DNA of 64,000 nucleotides from Aureimonas sp. Leaf427 (GCF_001425485.1 NZ_LMQW01000002.1:62506-126505); one strand, 5' to 3'; counted from the stretch's first letter, positions 51,770 to 61,053 are shown. Notes: a model not told the origin generated them from the letters alone. Numbers and translations are program-made.

Positions 51770-53410
51770 ATGAGCCCGTTCTCCATCGTCTCCCGGCGCG
51801 GCTTCGGCGCGATGGCGGTGGCGCTCGCGCTCGCGCTCGCCTCCTCGGCGGCCTTCGCGCAGGACGCGCCCAGGACCGGCGGCACGCTGGTCTATCTGGA
51901 GCCCCAGCCCCACACCGTGCTCTATCCTCCGGCGGGCGGCTTCTATCCGAACGGCGGCATCCTCAACCAGATCACCGACAAGCTCACCTATCAGAACCCG
52001 CAGACGCTGGAGATCGAGCCCTGGATCGCCGAGAGCTGGGAGATCGACGCGACCTCGACGACCTACACGTTCCGCCTGCGTCCCGGCGTCACCTTTTCCG
52101 ACGGCGCGCCGCTCGACGCGAGCGCGGTGGCGCTGAACTTCGACACGTTCGGGCTCGGCGACAAGGAGCGCAACTTCCCGGTCTCGGAGGTGCTGAACAA
52201 TTACGAGCGCTCCGAGGTCCTCGATCCACTGACCGTGCGCTTCCACTTCAAGGCGCCGAGCCCCGGCTTCCTCCAGGGCACGTCCGTCATCGGCTCCGGC
52301 CTCGTCTCGCCGGCGACGCTCCGGCGCAACTTCGCCGAGCTCGGCGACGCGCGGCTGATCGTCGGCTCCGGCCCCTTCACCGTGGAGAGCGAGACGCTCG
52401 GCACCGAACTCGTCCTGAAGGCGCGCGAGGACTACGCCTGGGGACCGGCCAAGCTCGCCCACAAGGGCCGCGCCTATCTCGACGCCATCCGCTACGTGAT
52501 CGTGCCGGAGGACGGCGTGCGCATCGGGGCGCTGACCTCGGGCCAGGGCGACGTCGTCCGCCAGGTCCAGGCCTATGACGAGGAGGGCCTCACCTCGCAG
52601 GGCTTCGCGATCTCCGCTCCCTCGACGCGCGGGGTGAACAACTCGATCGTCTTCCGCCCCGACAATCCCCTCGTCGCGGACGTGAAGGTGCGCCGCGCCC
52701 TGCTGCACGGAACCGACACCAAGGCGATCGTCCAGACGCTGTTCTCCGGGAACTACCCGGTCGCGACCTCGGTCCTCGCCTCGACGGCGCTCGGCTATGT
52801 CGACCTCTCCGACAAGCTGCGCTTCGACGCGACCGAAGCCGCCAGGCTCCTCGACGAGGCCGGCTGGACGATCGGGGCCTCCGGCCTTCGCGAGAAGGAC
52901 GGGCAAACGCTCGAACTCACCGCCTACGAGTCGCTTCCCCAGCCGCAGAACAAGGCGGCGCTCCAGCTCGTCGCCCAGCAATGGGGCGCGCTCGGCGTCA
53001 AGCTGAACGTGCTCGGTGGCGACGCCGGCACGGCGGTGTCCGACAATCTCGACCCCGCCAAGACGCCGGTCTCGCCGGCCATGGTCGGCCGCGCCGATCC
53101 CGACGTCCTGAAGAGCCATTTCTATCCGAAGAACCGCAACGTCCTTCTCCAGACCGGCGGCATCAGCGACAAGGTGAAGAGTTTCCGGGACGACAGGCTG
53201 AACGCCCTCCTGGAGACGATCGCCAGCGAGACGGACCGCGCCAGGCGCCTGTCGCTCGCGGGCGACGTCCAGCGCTACGTGGTGGACGAGGCCTATGCGA
53301 TCCCGATCTTCGAGGAGCCGCAGGTCTTCGGCGCAGCGCCCGACGTGAAGGGCCTCGCCTTCGAGGCGGTCGGCCGGCCGAGCTTCTACGGCGTCTGGCT
53401 CGACAGATGA
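51770..53410 (+). CDS. Peptide-type ABC importer, binding protein (KPN_01854-like)
   Basis: The start ATG 51770 follows a perfect AGGAGG at 51757-51762; product 546 residues. A signal peptide (SRRGFGAMAVALALALASSAAFA|QD) has a possible twin-arginine motif. The family-5 (OppA/DppA) body reads GGTLVYLEPQPHTVLYPPAGGFYPNGGILNQITDKL, FRLRPGVTFSDGAPLDASAVALNFD, and VRRALLHGTDTKAIVQ. The gene order with LLM and two CMD proteins marks the KPN_01854-type system. The ligand is unknown. Confidence 0.9.
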   Translation: MSPFSIVSRRGFGAMAVALALALASSAAFAQDAPRTGGTLVYLEPQPHTVLYPPAGGFYPNGGILNQITDKLTYQNPQTLEIEPWIAESWEIDATSTTYTFRLRPGVTFSDGAPLDASAVALNFDTFGLGDKERNFPVSEVLNNYERSEVLDPLTVRFHFKAPSPGFLQGTSVIGSGLVSPATLRRNFAELGDARLIVGSGPFTVESETLGTELVLKAREDYAWGPAKLAHKGRAYLDAIRYVIVPEDGVRIGALTSGQGDVVRQVQAYDEEGLTSQGFAISAPSTRGVNNSIVFRPDNPLVADVKVRRALLHGTDTKAIVQTLFSGNYPVATSVLASTALGYVDLSDKLRFDATEAARLLDEAGWTIGASGLREKDGQTLELTAYESLPQPQNKAALQLVAQQWGALGVKLNVLGGDAGTAVSDNLDPAKTPVSPAMVGRADPDVLKSHFYPKNRNVLLQTGGISDKVKSFRDDRLNALLETIASETDRARRLSLAGDVQRYVVDEAYAIPIFEEPQVFGAAPDVKGLAFEAVGRPSFYGVWLDR

Positions 53411-54399
53411 GCGGCGCCCGCAAGGCTCCCCGCCTTCTCGCCGGGCGCCTTCTGGCCGCCCGCCTCCTGGCCGGGCGCCTCGCGCAGGCCGCCTTCGTGC
53501 TCTGGGCGGCCTTCACGGTCTCCTTCGTCCTCCTCCAGCTCATGCCGGGCGACGCGGTGCTGATCCGCTTCGTCGGCGGCGACATGGGGCTGAGCCCGGA
53601 GGCGGTGGCGGGCATCCGCGCCTTCTACGGGGCGGACGATCCCGTCTGGAGCCAATATGTCCGCACGCTTCTCGGCTTCCTCCAGGGCGATTTCGGCTAT
53701 TCCATCGCGTCCGGCGCCTCCGTCGCGGGCGAGATCGCGGCCAACCTTCCGGCCACGCTCTGGCTCTCCGGCCTCGCCTTCCTCGCCGCGATCGCACTGG
53801 CGCTTCTCGTGACGCTCCTCGCCTCGCTCGCGCCCTTCCGCTTGCTGCGCGAGGTCTTCGCGGCGCTGCCCGGCCTCCTCGTCTCGATCCCGATCTTCTG
53901 GCTCGGCATCGTGCTGATCCAGATCGTCTCCTTCCGCCTCGGGCTCGTCTCGGTGATCGCGCCCGGCCCCTGGGAACGGCTGATCCTGCCGGTCGCGGCC
54001 ATCGCGGTTCCGATCGCAGCGCCCATCGCGCAGATCCTCCTGCGCAATCTCGACGCGCTCTCGGCGCAGGGCTTCGTCACCGTCGCCCGCGCCAAGGGCG
54101 CGACCCGCGCGCAGGTTCTCTTGCGCCACACGCTGCGCAACGCGCTCCTGCCGGTCCTCACCATCGCCGGCCTTCTCTTCGGAGAGCTTCTGGCGGGCGC
54201 CGTCGTCACCGAGACCGTGTTCGGGCTCAACGGCATCGGGCGGCTCGCCGAGCGGTCCGTGCGCAGCCAGGACGCGGCCGTGCTGCAGGCCGTGGTGGTG
54301 ATCGCGGCCCTCGGCTTCGTCCTCGTCAATCTCCTCGTCGATCTCCTCTATCCCCTGGTCGATCCGCGATTGCGGCGGGCGGGCGCGGTGGCGGCATGA
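53407..54399 (+). CDS. Peptide-type ABC importer, permease (DppB-like)
   Basis: The product is 330 residues, ATGA-coupled to the binder. After an Arg-rich tail with a near-repeat (LLAGRLLAARLLAGRL), it has six helices and the DppB blocks FVLWAAFTVSFVLLQLMPGDAV, YSIASGASVAGEIAANLPATLWLSGLAFL, and the EAA loop FVTVARAKGATRAQVLLRHTLRNALLPVLTIAG. It forms the inner-membrane channel with the next gene. Confidence 0.92.
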   Translation: MSGARKAPRLLAGRLLAARLLAGRLAQAAFVLWAAFTVSFVLLQLMPGDAVLIRFVGGDMGLSPEAVAGIRAFYGADDPVWSQYVRTLLGFLQGDFGYSIASGASVAGEIAANLPATLWLSGLAFLAAIALALLVTLLASLAPFRLLREVFAALPGLLVSIPIFWLGIVLIQIVSFRLGLVSVIAPGPWERLILPVAAIAVPIAAPIAQILLRNLDALSAQGFVTVARAKGATRAQVLLRHTLRNALLPVLTIAGLLFGELLAGAVVTETVFGLNGIGRLAERSVRSQDAAVLQAVVVIAALGFVLVNLLVDLLYPLVDPRLRRAGAVAA

Positions 54400-55262
54400 G
54401 CACGGTGTCGACGCTCGCCCCCTTCGAGGCGTCGCGGCCCCGCCGCGCGACCGCCCGCGCCGGTTCGCGCGGGGTTCCGATCGGTCTGGCGCTGGCCGTC
54501 GCCGTTCTGGTGCTCGCCCTCTGCCTTGCCGTCGCGCCGTCGCTCTTCACCGGCCAGAGCGCCGTGGCGGGCGTGGCCGGCCAGCAGCTGAAGCCCCCCT
54601 CGGTCGCGCATTGGCTCGGCACGGACGAACTCGGGCGCGACCTCTTCGCCCGCATCGTCCACGGCGCGCGCTATTCCCTCTCGGGCGCGGCGATCGCGGT
54701 CGGCATCGGCCTCGGTCTCGGCACCCTGATCGGCCTTCTCGCCGGCGCGGTCGGCGGGCGCACCGATGGCGCCCTGATGCGCCTCGTCGACGTCATGCTG
54801 GCGATCCCGACGCTGCTCCTGTCGCTCGCCTTCATCGTCATCCTCGGCTTCGGCCATGTGCAAGTGGCGGTCGCCGTCGGCATCACCTCCATCGCGAGCT
54901 TCGCGCGGCTCGTGCGCTCCGAGGTCCTGACGGTGCGGCGGGCGGACTATGTGGAAGCCGCCTTCGGCTCGGGCGGCAGCTTCTCCGCCGTGCTCTGGCG
55001 CCACATCCTGCCGAACTCGATGACCACGGTCCTCGCCTATGCCGCGCTTCAGCTGGGCTGGGCCGTCCTCCAGATCTCGGCGCTCGGCTTTCTCGGCTAC
55101 GGCGCGCCGCCGCCGACGCCCGAATGGGGCCTGATGATCGCGGAAGGCCGCAGCTACATGGCGCGCGCCTGGTGGCTCACCGTCTTTCCCGGCCTTGCCA
55201 CGATCCTCGTCGTCCTCGCCGCGAACCGCGTCGGGCGTTTCCTGTCGGGAGGGGGCCGATGA
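54396..55262 (+). CDS. Peptide-type ABC importer, permease (DppC-like)
   Basis: The product is 288 residues, coupled at both ends by 4-bp overlaps. DppC blocks are HWLGTDELGRDLFARIVHGARYSLSGAAIAVGIGLGLGTLIGLLAG, RLVDVMLAIPTLLLSLAFIVILG, and the EAA loop DYVEAAFGSGGSFSAVLWRHILPNSM. It is the second inner-membrane half of the importer. Confidence 0.92.
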   Translation: MSTVSTLAPFEASRPRRATARAGSRGVPIGLALAVAVLVLALCLAVAPSLFTGQSAVAGVAGQQLKPPSVAHWLGTDELGRDLFARIVHGARYSLSGAAIAVGIGLGLGTLIGLLAGAVGGRTDGALMRLVDVMLAIPTLLLSLAFIVILGFGHVQVAVAVGITSIASFARLVRSEVLTVRRADYVEAAFGSGGSFSAVLWRHILPNSMTTVLAYAALQLGWAVLQISALGFLGYGAPPPTPEWGLMIAEGRSYMARAWWLTVFPGLATILVVLAANRVGRFLSGGGR

Positions 55263-56884
55263 GCACCGCGCCGGACGACGCGCCCCTCCTTCGCGTCGAC
55301 GGCCTTCGCGTCGGCTATGACGGCCAAGCCGTGGTCGAAGATGTCGGCTTCTCCGTCCGGCCGGGAGAGGTCGTCGCCCTCGTCGGCGAGTCCGGGTCCG
55401 GCAAGACGACGGTCGCGCAGTCGATCGTCGGCCTCCTGCCCGCGAACGGGCGTATCCTCGGCGGCCGCATCCTTCTTAGCGGCGAGGAGATTTCGGGCTG
55501 GTCCGACCGGCGGCTTTCCGCCATCCGCGGCCGTGTCGTCAGCCTCGTGCCGCAGGACCCCGGCTCCTCGCTCGATCCCGTCCAGACGATCGGCGCGCAG
55601 CTCGCCGAAATCTTCCGCCTGCACGGCGCGCGCGACCGGGCCGCGATCCGCGCCGAGGTTCTCGCCCTTCTGGAGCGCGTCGGCCTCTCCGATCCCGAGC
55701 TGCGGGTCCGGCAATATCCGCACGAGCTGTCCGGCGGCATGAAGCAGCGCGTCCTCATCGCCATCGCGCTCGCGCTGAAGCCACAGCTCGTCATCGCGGA
55801 CGAGCCGACCTCCGCGCTCGACGTGACGGTCCAGCGCCGCATCCTCGACCTCATCGACGAGCTGCGCCGCGAGCACGGGACGGCGGTCCTCCTCGTCACG
55901 CACGATCTCGCCGTAGCGGCGGACCGGGCCGACCGGATCGTGGTCATGCGCGGCGGCCGGATCGTGGAAACGGGGGAGGCGCGCCAGCTTCTCGAAGCGC
56001 CGCGCGAGGCCTATACGCGGCGCCTCCTCGAGGATGCGCCCGCCTTCGCCGCGCCCTCGCGCAAGCCGCCCGTTCCCTCGGCCGCGCCGCCGATCGTCGA
56101 GGTGGAGGGGCTGGTCCAGGATTTCCCCACCGACCGGGGGCCGTTCCGCGCGGTCGAGGAGGCGAGCTTCCGCATCGCGCCCGGCACGACCCATGCGCTG
56201 GTCGGCGAATCGGGGTCCGGCAAGACCACGACGGGCCGCGCCGTGCTCGGCCTCCTGCGCCCGACGGCCGGGCGCGTCACGGTGGACGGGCAGGACGTCG
56301 CCTCGCTCAAGGGGGCCGATCTCAAGCGCTTCCGGCGCACGATCCAGCTCGTCTATCAGAACCCCTTCGCCTCGTTGGACCCGCGCCAGAGCGTGCGCGA
56401 CATCGTCGAGGAACCGCTCCTCAACTTCGAGCCGATCGCGCGCGAGGAGCGCCGGCGGCGGGTGGAGGCGATCCTCGACCGGGTGCATCTGCCGGCGGAG
56501 CTGGCCACGCGGCGCCCCGGCGCCCTGTCCGGCGGGCAGCGCCAGCGCGTCGCCATCGCCCGCGCGCTGATCCTCCGGCCGCGCATCCTCGTGCTCGACG
56601 AGGCGGTCTCGGCCCTCGACGTCACGGTCCAGGCGCAGATCCTGCGGCTTCTGGACGAGCTTCAGCGCGAACTGGGCCTGACCTATCTCTTCATCTCCCA
56701 CGATCTCGCCGTCGTGCGCGCCATCGCCGATACGGTGAGCGTCCTCAAGGCCGGGCGGATCGTGGAGGAGGGGCCCGTCGAGGACGTCTTCGGCCGGCCG
56801 GCCGCCGCCTATACGCGCGAGCTGATCGGCGCCATTCCGGGGCGCGGCCGGTCCCTGTTCCGCCGGGAGGCGACGCTCGCATGA
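55259..56884 (+). CDS. Peptide-type ABC importer, fused double ATPase (DppD-DppF)
   Basis: The product is 541 residues with two complete ATPase domains. Domain 1 (about 8-255): GESGSGKTT, SLVPQDPGSSLDPVQTIGAQL, LSGGMKQRVLIAIALALKP, LVIADEPTSALDVTVQ. Domain 2 (about 278-535): [65 protein letters not shown]. Note that the second Walker B is DEA instead of the usual DEP. Fused DppD/DppF proteins are known in alphaproteobacteria. It powers import. Confidence 0.92.
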   Translation: MSTAPDDAPLLRVDGLRVGYDGQAVVEDVGFSVRPGEVVALVGESGSGKTTVAQSIVGLLPANGRILGGRILLSGEEISGWSDRRLSAIRGRVVSLVPQDPGSSLDPVQTIGAQLAEIFRLHGARDRAAIRAEVLALLERVGLSDPELRVRQYPHELSGGMKQRVLIAIALALKPQLVIADEPTSALDVTVQRRILDLIDELRREHGTAVLLVTHDLAVAADRADRIVVMRGGRIVETGEARQLLEAPREAYTRRLLEDAPAFAAPSRKPPVPSAAPPIVEVEGLVQDFPTDRGPFRAVEEASFRIAPGTTHALVGESGSGKTTTGRAVLGLLRPTAGRVTVDGQDVASLKGADLKRFRRTIQLVYQNPFASLDPRQSVRDIVEEPLLNFEPIAREERRRRVEAILDRVHLPAELATRRPGALSGGQRQRVAIARALILRPRILVLDEAVSALDVTVQAQILRLLDELQRELGLTYLFISHDLAVVRAIADTVSVLKAGRIVEEGPVEDVFGRPAAAYTRELIGAIPGRGRSLFRREATLA

Positions 56885-57903
56885 CCAAACGCATCGGCTT
56901 CTTCACCCGCATCCTCGACGATGCCGAGCCCGCCGAGCGCTACCGGCTGGCGCGCGAGCAGATCGTGGCGGCCGAGCGGCTCGGCTTCGACACGGCCTGG
57001 ATCGCGCAGCACCATTTCAACCGCGACGAGGGCGGCCAGCCCTCGCCCTTCGTGTTCCTTTCGAACGTCGCGGCCGTCACCTCGCGCATCCGCCTCGGCA
57101 CCGGCATCGTGACGCTGCCGCTGGACGAGCCGGTGCGCGTCGCCGAGGACGCCGCGGTGCTCGACCATCTGTCGGGCGGCCGGCTGGAGCTCGGCCTCGG
57201 CTCCGGCGGCACGGCGTCCTCCTTCGCCGCCTTCGATCTCGACGGCGCGGAGCGCGGCGCGATCTTCGGGCGCAAGGTCGACGTGCTGCGCCGCGCCCTT
57301 CGCGGCGAGCCGCTCGGCGGGGACAACCGCCTCTATCCGCCGGCCGGCACGCTCGACCGGCGCATCTGGCAGGCGACCTTCTCGGTGCCGGGCGGGGCGC
57401 GGGCGGGCGAGGCCGGCGACGGGCTTCTCCTGTCGCGCACGCAGCCCCGGCCGGAAGGGCGCCCGGACCTGCCGCTGGCCGAGCTTCAGCTGCCGATCGT
57501 GGAGGCCTATCTCGCCGCGCTGCCGCCGGGCGCTGCGCCCCGCATCCTCGCCTCGCGCAGCGTCTTCGTGGCCGACCGGCGCGAGGAGGCCCGGCGCCTC
57601 GCCGAGACCGGCCTTCGCCGCGTCGCTGCCCATTTCGCCGCGCAGGGCCATGTCCTTCTCGGCGACGGCCTCGACGATCTCCTCAAGACCTTCGACAGCC
57701 ATGTCGGCACGCCCGAGGAGGTCGCCGAAAGCCTGTCGCGCGACGCGACGCTCGCCCATGCGAGCGAGGTCGCGGTGCAGGTCCATTCGATCGACCCGCC
57801 ACACCCCGCCATCCTCAGATCGATCGAACTCTTCGCGACGGAGGTCGCCCCGGCGCTCGGCTGGCGCGAGCCCGCCCGCGCGGCGCTCGCCCGCGCGATC
57901 TGA
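56881..57903 (+). CDS. Luciferase-like FMN-dependent monooxygenase (KPN_01858-like)
   Basis: The product is 340 residues, ATGA-coupled to the ATPase. It is a bacterial-luciferase-like TIM barrel: RIGFFTRILDD, LGFDTAWIAQHHFNRDEGGQPSPFVFLSNVAAVTSRIRLGTGIVTLPLDEPVRVAEDAAVLDHLSGGRLELGLGSGGTASSF. No flavin reductase is in this operon, so reduced FMN must come from elsewhere (one at 46756 is near). It probably oxidises the imported compound. The conserved association with the importer and CMD proteins is known; the reaction is not. Confidence 0.9.
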   Translation: MTKRIGFFTRILDDAEPAERYRLAREQIVAAERLGFDTAWIAQHHFNRDEGGQPSPFVFLSNVAAVTSRIRLGTGIVTLPLDEPVRVAEDAAVLDHLSGGRLELGLGSGGTASSFAAFDLDGAERGAIFGRKVDVLRRALRGEPLGGDNRLYPPAGTLDRRIWQATFSVPGGARAGEAGDGLLLSRTQPRPEGRPDLPLAELQLPIVEAYLAALPPGAAPRILASRSVFVADRREEARRLAETGLRRVAAHFAAQGHVLLGDGLDDLLKTFDSHVGTPEEVAESLSRDATLAHASEVAVQVHSIDPPHPAILRSIELFATEVAPALGWREPARAALARAI

Positions 57904-57928
57904 CCCTTCAACCTTCGGAAGACACGTC

Positions 57929-58528
57929 ATGAGCCAAGCCTCCGCCGACATCATCGACACGCTCGCCGGCATCCGCGCGGGCTCCACGCTGGACGCCGTC
58001 CGGGCCAAGCGCTCGGTCGCGCGCGAGAACGCGCAGAGGAGCTACGAGCTTCTGCTCCATCCCGCCGAACCCGGCGAGGCGAGCGTGGAAGAGCGGCGGG
58101 CCGTCGCCGCCTTCGTGGCGCTGCTCCACCGGGATGCGGCGATCGCCGACCATTACACCCGCCTTCTCGCCGCGCCCGACCTCCAGCGGACGCTGGCCGG
58201 GGAGGCGGAAAAGGCGGCGGCCGACGGACCCTACGGCGCCTATCCGAAAGGGCCGCTCAGCGCAGAGGACGCGGCGGGACTGATCTATCGGGCCGGGGAG
58301 GACGCGCGCTCGGCGCTCGGGGCCCGTCTCGCTGCGGCGCTGGAGCACGCCCATCTCCTCGTCTTCCACCCGCGCGACGCGGATGGCGAAGCCCTCGGCC
58401 GGCTCGTTTCCGCCGGATGGAGCGCGGACGGGATCGTGATCCTCTCGCAGCTCGTCTCCTTCCTCGCCTTCCAGATCCGCGCGGCGATCGGCCTGCGCGC
58501 CCTCGTCGACGCCGGAGAAGCCGCATGA
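57929..58528 (+). CDS. CMD-domain protein, Avi_7170-like
   Basis: The product is 199 residues and mostly helical. It has the carboxymuconolactone decarboxylase/AhpD-type fold without a clear CxxC pair: VEERRAVAAFVALLHRDAAIADHYTRLL and WSADGIVILSQLVSFLAFQIRAAIGLRAL at the C-terminus. It sits 25 bp after the LLM gene and overlaps the next gene by 4 bp. In related clusters it accompanies the AhpD-like partner. Its catalytic role is not established. Confidence 0.8.
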   Translation: MSQASADIIDTLAGIRAGSTLDAVRAKRSVARENAQRSYELLLHPAEPGEASVEERRAVAAFVALLHRDAAIADHYTRLLAAPDLQRTLAGEAEKAAADGPYGAYPKGPLSAEDAAGLIYRAGEDARSALGARLAAALEHAHLLVFHPRDADGEALGRLVSAGWSADGIVILSQLVSFLAFQIRAAIGLRALVDAGEAA

Positions 58529-59163
58529 ACGCCCCCGTCGCCGCGCCGGATTCGCCGGTTCTCCTTAGCCGGCCGGACCACCGGGAGGCCGACCGCTTCA
58601 CGCAGGACGAGCTGAACTGGGTGCCGGCCCTCGCGCCGCTTCCCGTCGAGGACCTGACCGAGCGGCATTACGAAGGCCTGACCGAGCGAGCCCGCGCGCA
58701 GTCGCCCTATTTCCGGCTCCTCGTCCGCGACCCGGAGGTGCTGGGCGCGCGCACGCGGACCGACAAGGACATCTTCTACAATGGCGACGGCGGCCTGCCG
58801 CGCGCCGAGCGGGAACTGGCCGCGACGGCCGTCTCGCGGGTCAACGGCTGCATCTTCTGCGCCTCCGTCCACGCCCGTTTCGCCACGCGGCATTCGGGCC
58901 GCGGCGAGGAGATCGACCGCCTGCTGCGGGACGGCGTCTCCGTCGATCTCGATCCGCGATGGAACGCGATCTCGGCGGCGTCCGAGCGCCTGACGCGCAC
59001 GCCCTCGGCCTTCGGCGCGAAGGACGTGCGCGAATTGCGGGAGGTCGGACTTAGCGACGACGAGGTGGCCGATCTCGTCTTCGCCGCCGCCTTCTTCAAC
59101 TGGGCGAACCGGCTGATGCTGTCGCTGGGCGGGCCCGAGGCGCCGCAGGAGCCGGGGAGCTAG
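58525..59163 (+). CDS. Alkylhydroperoxidase-domain protein, Avi_7169-like
   Basis: The product is 212 residues, coupled to the previous gene. It carries the AhpD active site: C109-IF-C112-ASV-H116 (CIFCASVH), preceded by E-L-A-A-T-A-V-S-R-V-N-G. The N-terminal DELNWVPALAPLPVEDLTERHYEGL block is specific to this subgroup. AhpD-type proteins use the two cysteines for peroxide reduction or thiol exchange. It may remove peroxide or an activated intermediate formed by the luciferase-like enzyme. It is the last gene of the operon. Confidence 0.85.
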   Translation: MNAPVAAPDSPVLLSRPDHREADRFTQDELNWVPALAPLPVEDLTERHYEGLTERARAQSPYFRLLVRDPEVLGARTRTDKDIFYNGDGGLPRAERELAATAVSRVNGCIFCASVHARFATRHSGRGEEIDRLLRDGVSVDLDPRWNAISAASERLTRTPSAFGAKDVRELREVGLSDDEVADLVFAAAFFNWANRLMLSLGGPEAPQEPGS

Positions 59164-59189
59164 CAAACGTTTCGTCGAAGGGGGCGGCG

Positions 59190-59205
59190 CGGGGCGGGCG
59201 CCCCG
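59190..59205. terminator. Short hairpin between convergent operons
   Basis: CGGGGC (59190-59195) and GCCCCG (59200-59205) form a 6-bp stem with loop GGGC, in the 52-bp gap between two converging operons. A short GTTGCC follows on the plus strand. Weak as an intrinsic terminator. Confidence 0.35.
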
Positions 59206-59215
59206 TTGCCACCTG

Positions 59216-60337
59216 TCAACGCCGCAGTTCGGCGGCGAGGTCGATCAGGCCGGGCTCGGTGCCGGCGACGGACGGGTCGGAGACGTCGATGAAGGCATCG
59301 ACGCGCAGGCTGACCGGCAGCGTCACGCCGGGATCGAGCGCGACGATGACGTCGAGCACGCGCGCGTCGCGCTTCTCGGTCGGCGAGCCGTCCGAGACCG
59401 TCTTGGCGCCGAGGCGCGGGCTGATGCGCGTCACCCGGCCCTTCAGGTCGTGCCCGCCGAGCGCGGGGGCCGAAATGCGGGCGCTCTGGCCGACGCGCAG
59501 CGCGGCGATGTCGCTCTCGTCGATCTGCGCGCGCACGACGAGATGCGTCAGATCCGCGATCTGGACGATGGGCACCGCCGGCTGGGTGGAGACGGCCTCG
59601 CCGACCTCGCGGTAGAGGCGCAGGATCGTGCCGTCGGTGGGCGCCTTGAGATAGGATTTGGCGAGCGTCGCCTCCGCCTCCTCCACCTGATGGAGGGCCA
59701 GCGCCATCGTTGCCTTCGCGGCGGCGACCGTCTCGCCGCGCTCGCCCTCGCGCAGCATGGACAAGGCCTCGGCAGCGGAATCGCGCCGATGCCGCCCGGC
59801 CTTCACGGCGCTGTCTGCGGTGTCGGCGGCCTCCTGCGTGACCGAGCCCTTGCCGACGAGCTTGCCGCGGCGGGCGGCCTGAAGCTCCAGAAGGTGGAGC
59901 GAGGCCTCTTCGCCGGCCAGTTCGCTTTCCGCCCGCGCGATCTCCTGGGGCCGCGGGCCCTTCGACGCCATCTCGAACTCGGCGGTGCGGATGTCGAGCG
60001 TCGCCTTCGTCTGGGCGAGCCGCGCCTTCAGATCGTCGTTCGCAAGCTCGGCCAGAACCGTGCCCCGCGCGACCCTGTCGCCTTCCAGGGCCGTGATGCG
60101 GGCGATCGTGCCGAGCATGGGGAAGGCGAGATCGATCTCCCCGCCGGCGGGCTCGACGATGCCGAGGCCCGTCACCACGCGGGCGCCCTCCGGCGCGGCC
60201 TCGCCGGAGGAGGACAAAGGCGCTAGCGACGCGGCCGAAACCTCCGCGGTCTCCGGGCCCCGCTTTTCGGCGTCGGGCCAGGCGAGGGCGCCGAGCGCCA
60301 GCGCCGCGACGGCGACGAGACCGATCCTGTACTTCAT
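59216..60337 (-). CDS. DevB/HlyD-type membrane-fusion protein
   Basis: The product is 373 residues. An N-terminal membrane anchor (GLVAVAALALGALAWP) is followed by a biotinyl-lipoyl-like half (LAFPMLGTIARITALEGDRVARGTVLAELANDDL), a long coiled-coil hairpin (about 105-220, with MASKGPRPQEIARAESELAGEEASLHLLEL) and a barrel domain (SYLKAPTDGTILRLYREVGEAVSTQPAVPIVQIADLTHLVVRAQIDE). This is the DevB layout of ABC-driven glycolipid or siderophore exporters. It bridges the inner-membrane ABC unit to an outer-membrane channel. It overlaps the ATPase gene by 4 bp. Confidence 0.9.
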   Translation of the reverse strand: MKYRIGLVAVAALALGALAWPDAEKRGPETAEVSAASLAPLSSSGEAAPEGARVVTGLGIVEPAGGEIDLAFPMLGTIARITALEGDRVARGTVLAELANDDLKARLAQTKATLDIRTAEFEMASKGPRPQEIARAESELAGEEASLHLLELQAARRGKLVGKGSVTQEAADTADSAVKAGRHRRDSAAEALSMLREGERGETVAAAKATMALALHQVEEAEATLAKSYLKAPTDGTILRLYREVGEAVSTQPAVPIVQIADLTHLVVRAQIDESDIAALRVGQSARISAPALGGHDLKGRVTRISPRLGAKTVSDGSPTEKRDARVLDVIVALDPGVTLPVSLRVDAFIDVSDPSVAGTEPGLIDLAAELRR

Positions 60338-61053
60338 CGCGCGATCCTCATGCTGTGCGGGCGAGCCGGGTCGTCGCCGACCACGAGCCCGTCCTCGATC
60401 GTGACGTGGCGGTCCACCTTGTCCATCAGGCGCTGGTCGTGGGAGACGATCACGACGACGCGGCCCTCCTCGTGCGCCAGCCGGCGCAGCAGCTCCACGA
60501 CGGCGCCGCCGCTCTGTCCGTCGAGCGCGGCCGTCGGCTCGTCCGCCAGGATCACGGCGGGATCGTGGGCGAGCGCGCGGGCGACGGCGACGCGCTGGCG
60601 CTGGCCGCCGGAGAGCTGGCCGGGCTTGTGGTCCGCGCGGTCGGCAAGGCCGAGCTCGCCGAGAAGGGCGCGCGCGCGCGCCTCCGCCTTCGCCCGGCCG
60701 TAACCGATGAGATCGAGCGGCACGGCGACGTTCTCCCAGGCCGAAAGGGTCGGGAAGAGGTTGAAGAACTGGAAGACGAAGCCGATGCGCGCCAAGCGCA
60801 GCCGGCGGAGCGCGGGCGCCTTCGCCCCCGTCGTCGCATCGCCGCAGATGCGCACGGAGCCCTGGTCCGGCACCTTCATCGCGCCCATCAGCTGGAGCAG
60901 CGTCGTCTTGCCGCTTCCCGAAGGGCCGCGGATCATCAGCACTTCGCCGCCTTGTGCGCAGAGCGAGACGCCGCGCAGCGCATAGGTGCCGGTCTCCCCC
61001 TTTCCGTAGCGAAGATGCGCGCCCTCCACGACGACGCTGCGCGCGCCGCTCAT
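60334..61053 (-). CDS. DevA/LolD-type ABC exporter ATPase
   Basis: The product is 239 residues from ATG 61053 (MSGARSVV), coupled to the permease by an ATGA overlap. It has MIRGPSGSGKTTLLQLMGAMKVPDQG (Walker A), [58 protein letters not shown] and VIVSHDQRLMDKVDR. This is the MacB/LolD/DevA group. It drives the DevC permease to move a lipid, peptide or siderophore to the fusion protein. Confidence 0.92.
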   Translation of the reverse strand: MSGARSVVVEGAHLRYGKGETGTYALRGVSLCAQGGEVLMIRGPSGSGKTTLLQLMGAMKVPDQGSVRICGDATTGAKAPALRRLRLARIGFVFQFFNLFPTLSAWENVAVPLDLIGYGRAKAEARARALLGELGLADRADHKPGQLSGGQRQRVAVARALAHDPAVILADEPTAALDGQSGGAVVELLRRLAHEEGRVVVIVSHDQRLMDKVDRHVTIEDGLVVGDDPARPHSMRIAR

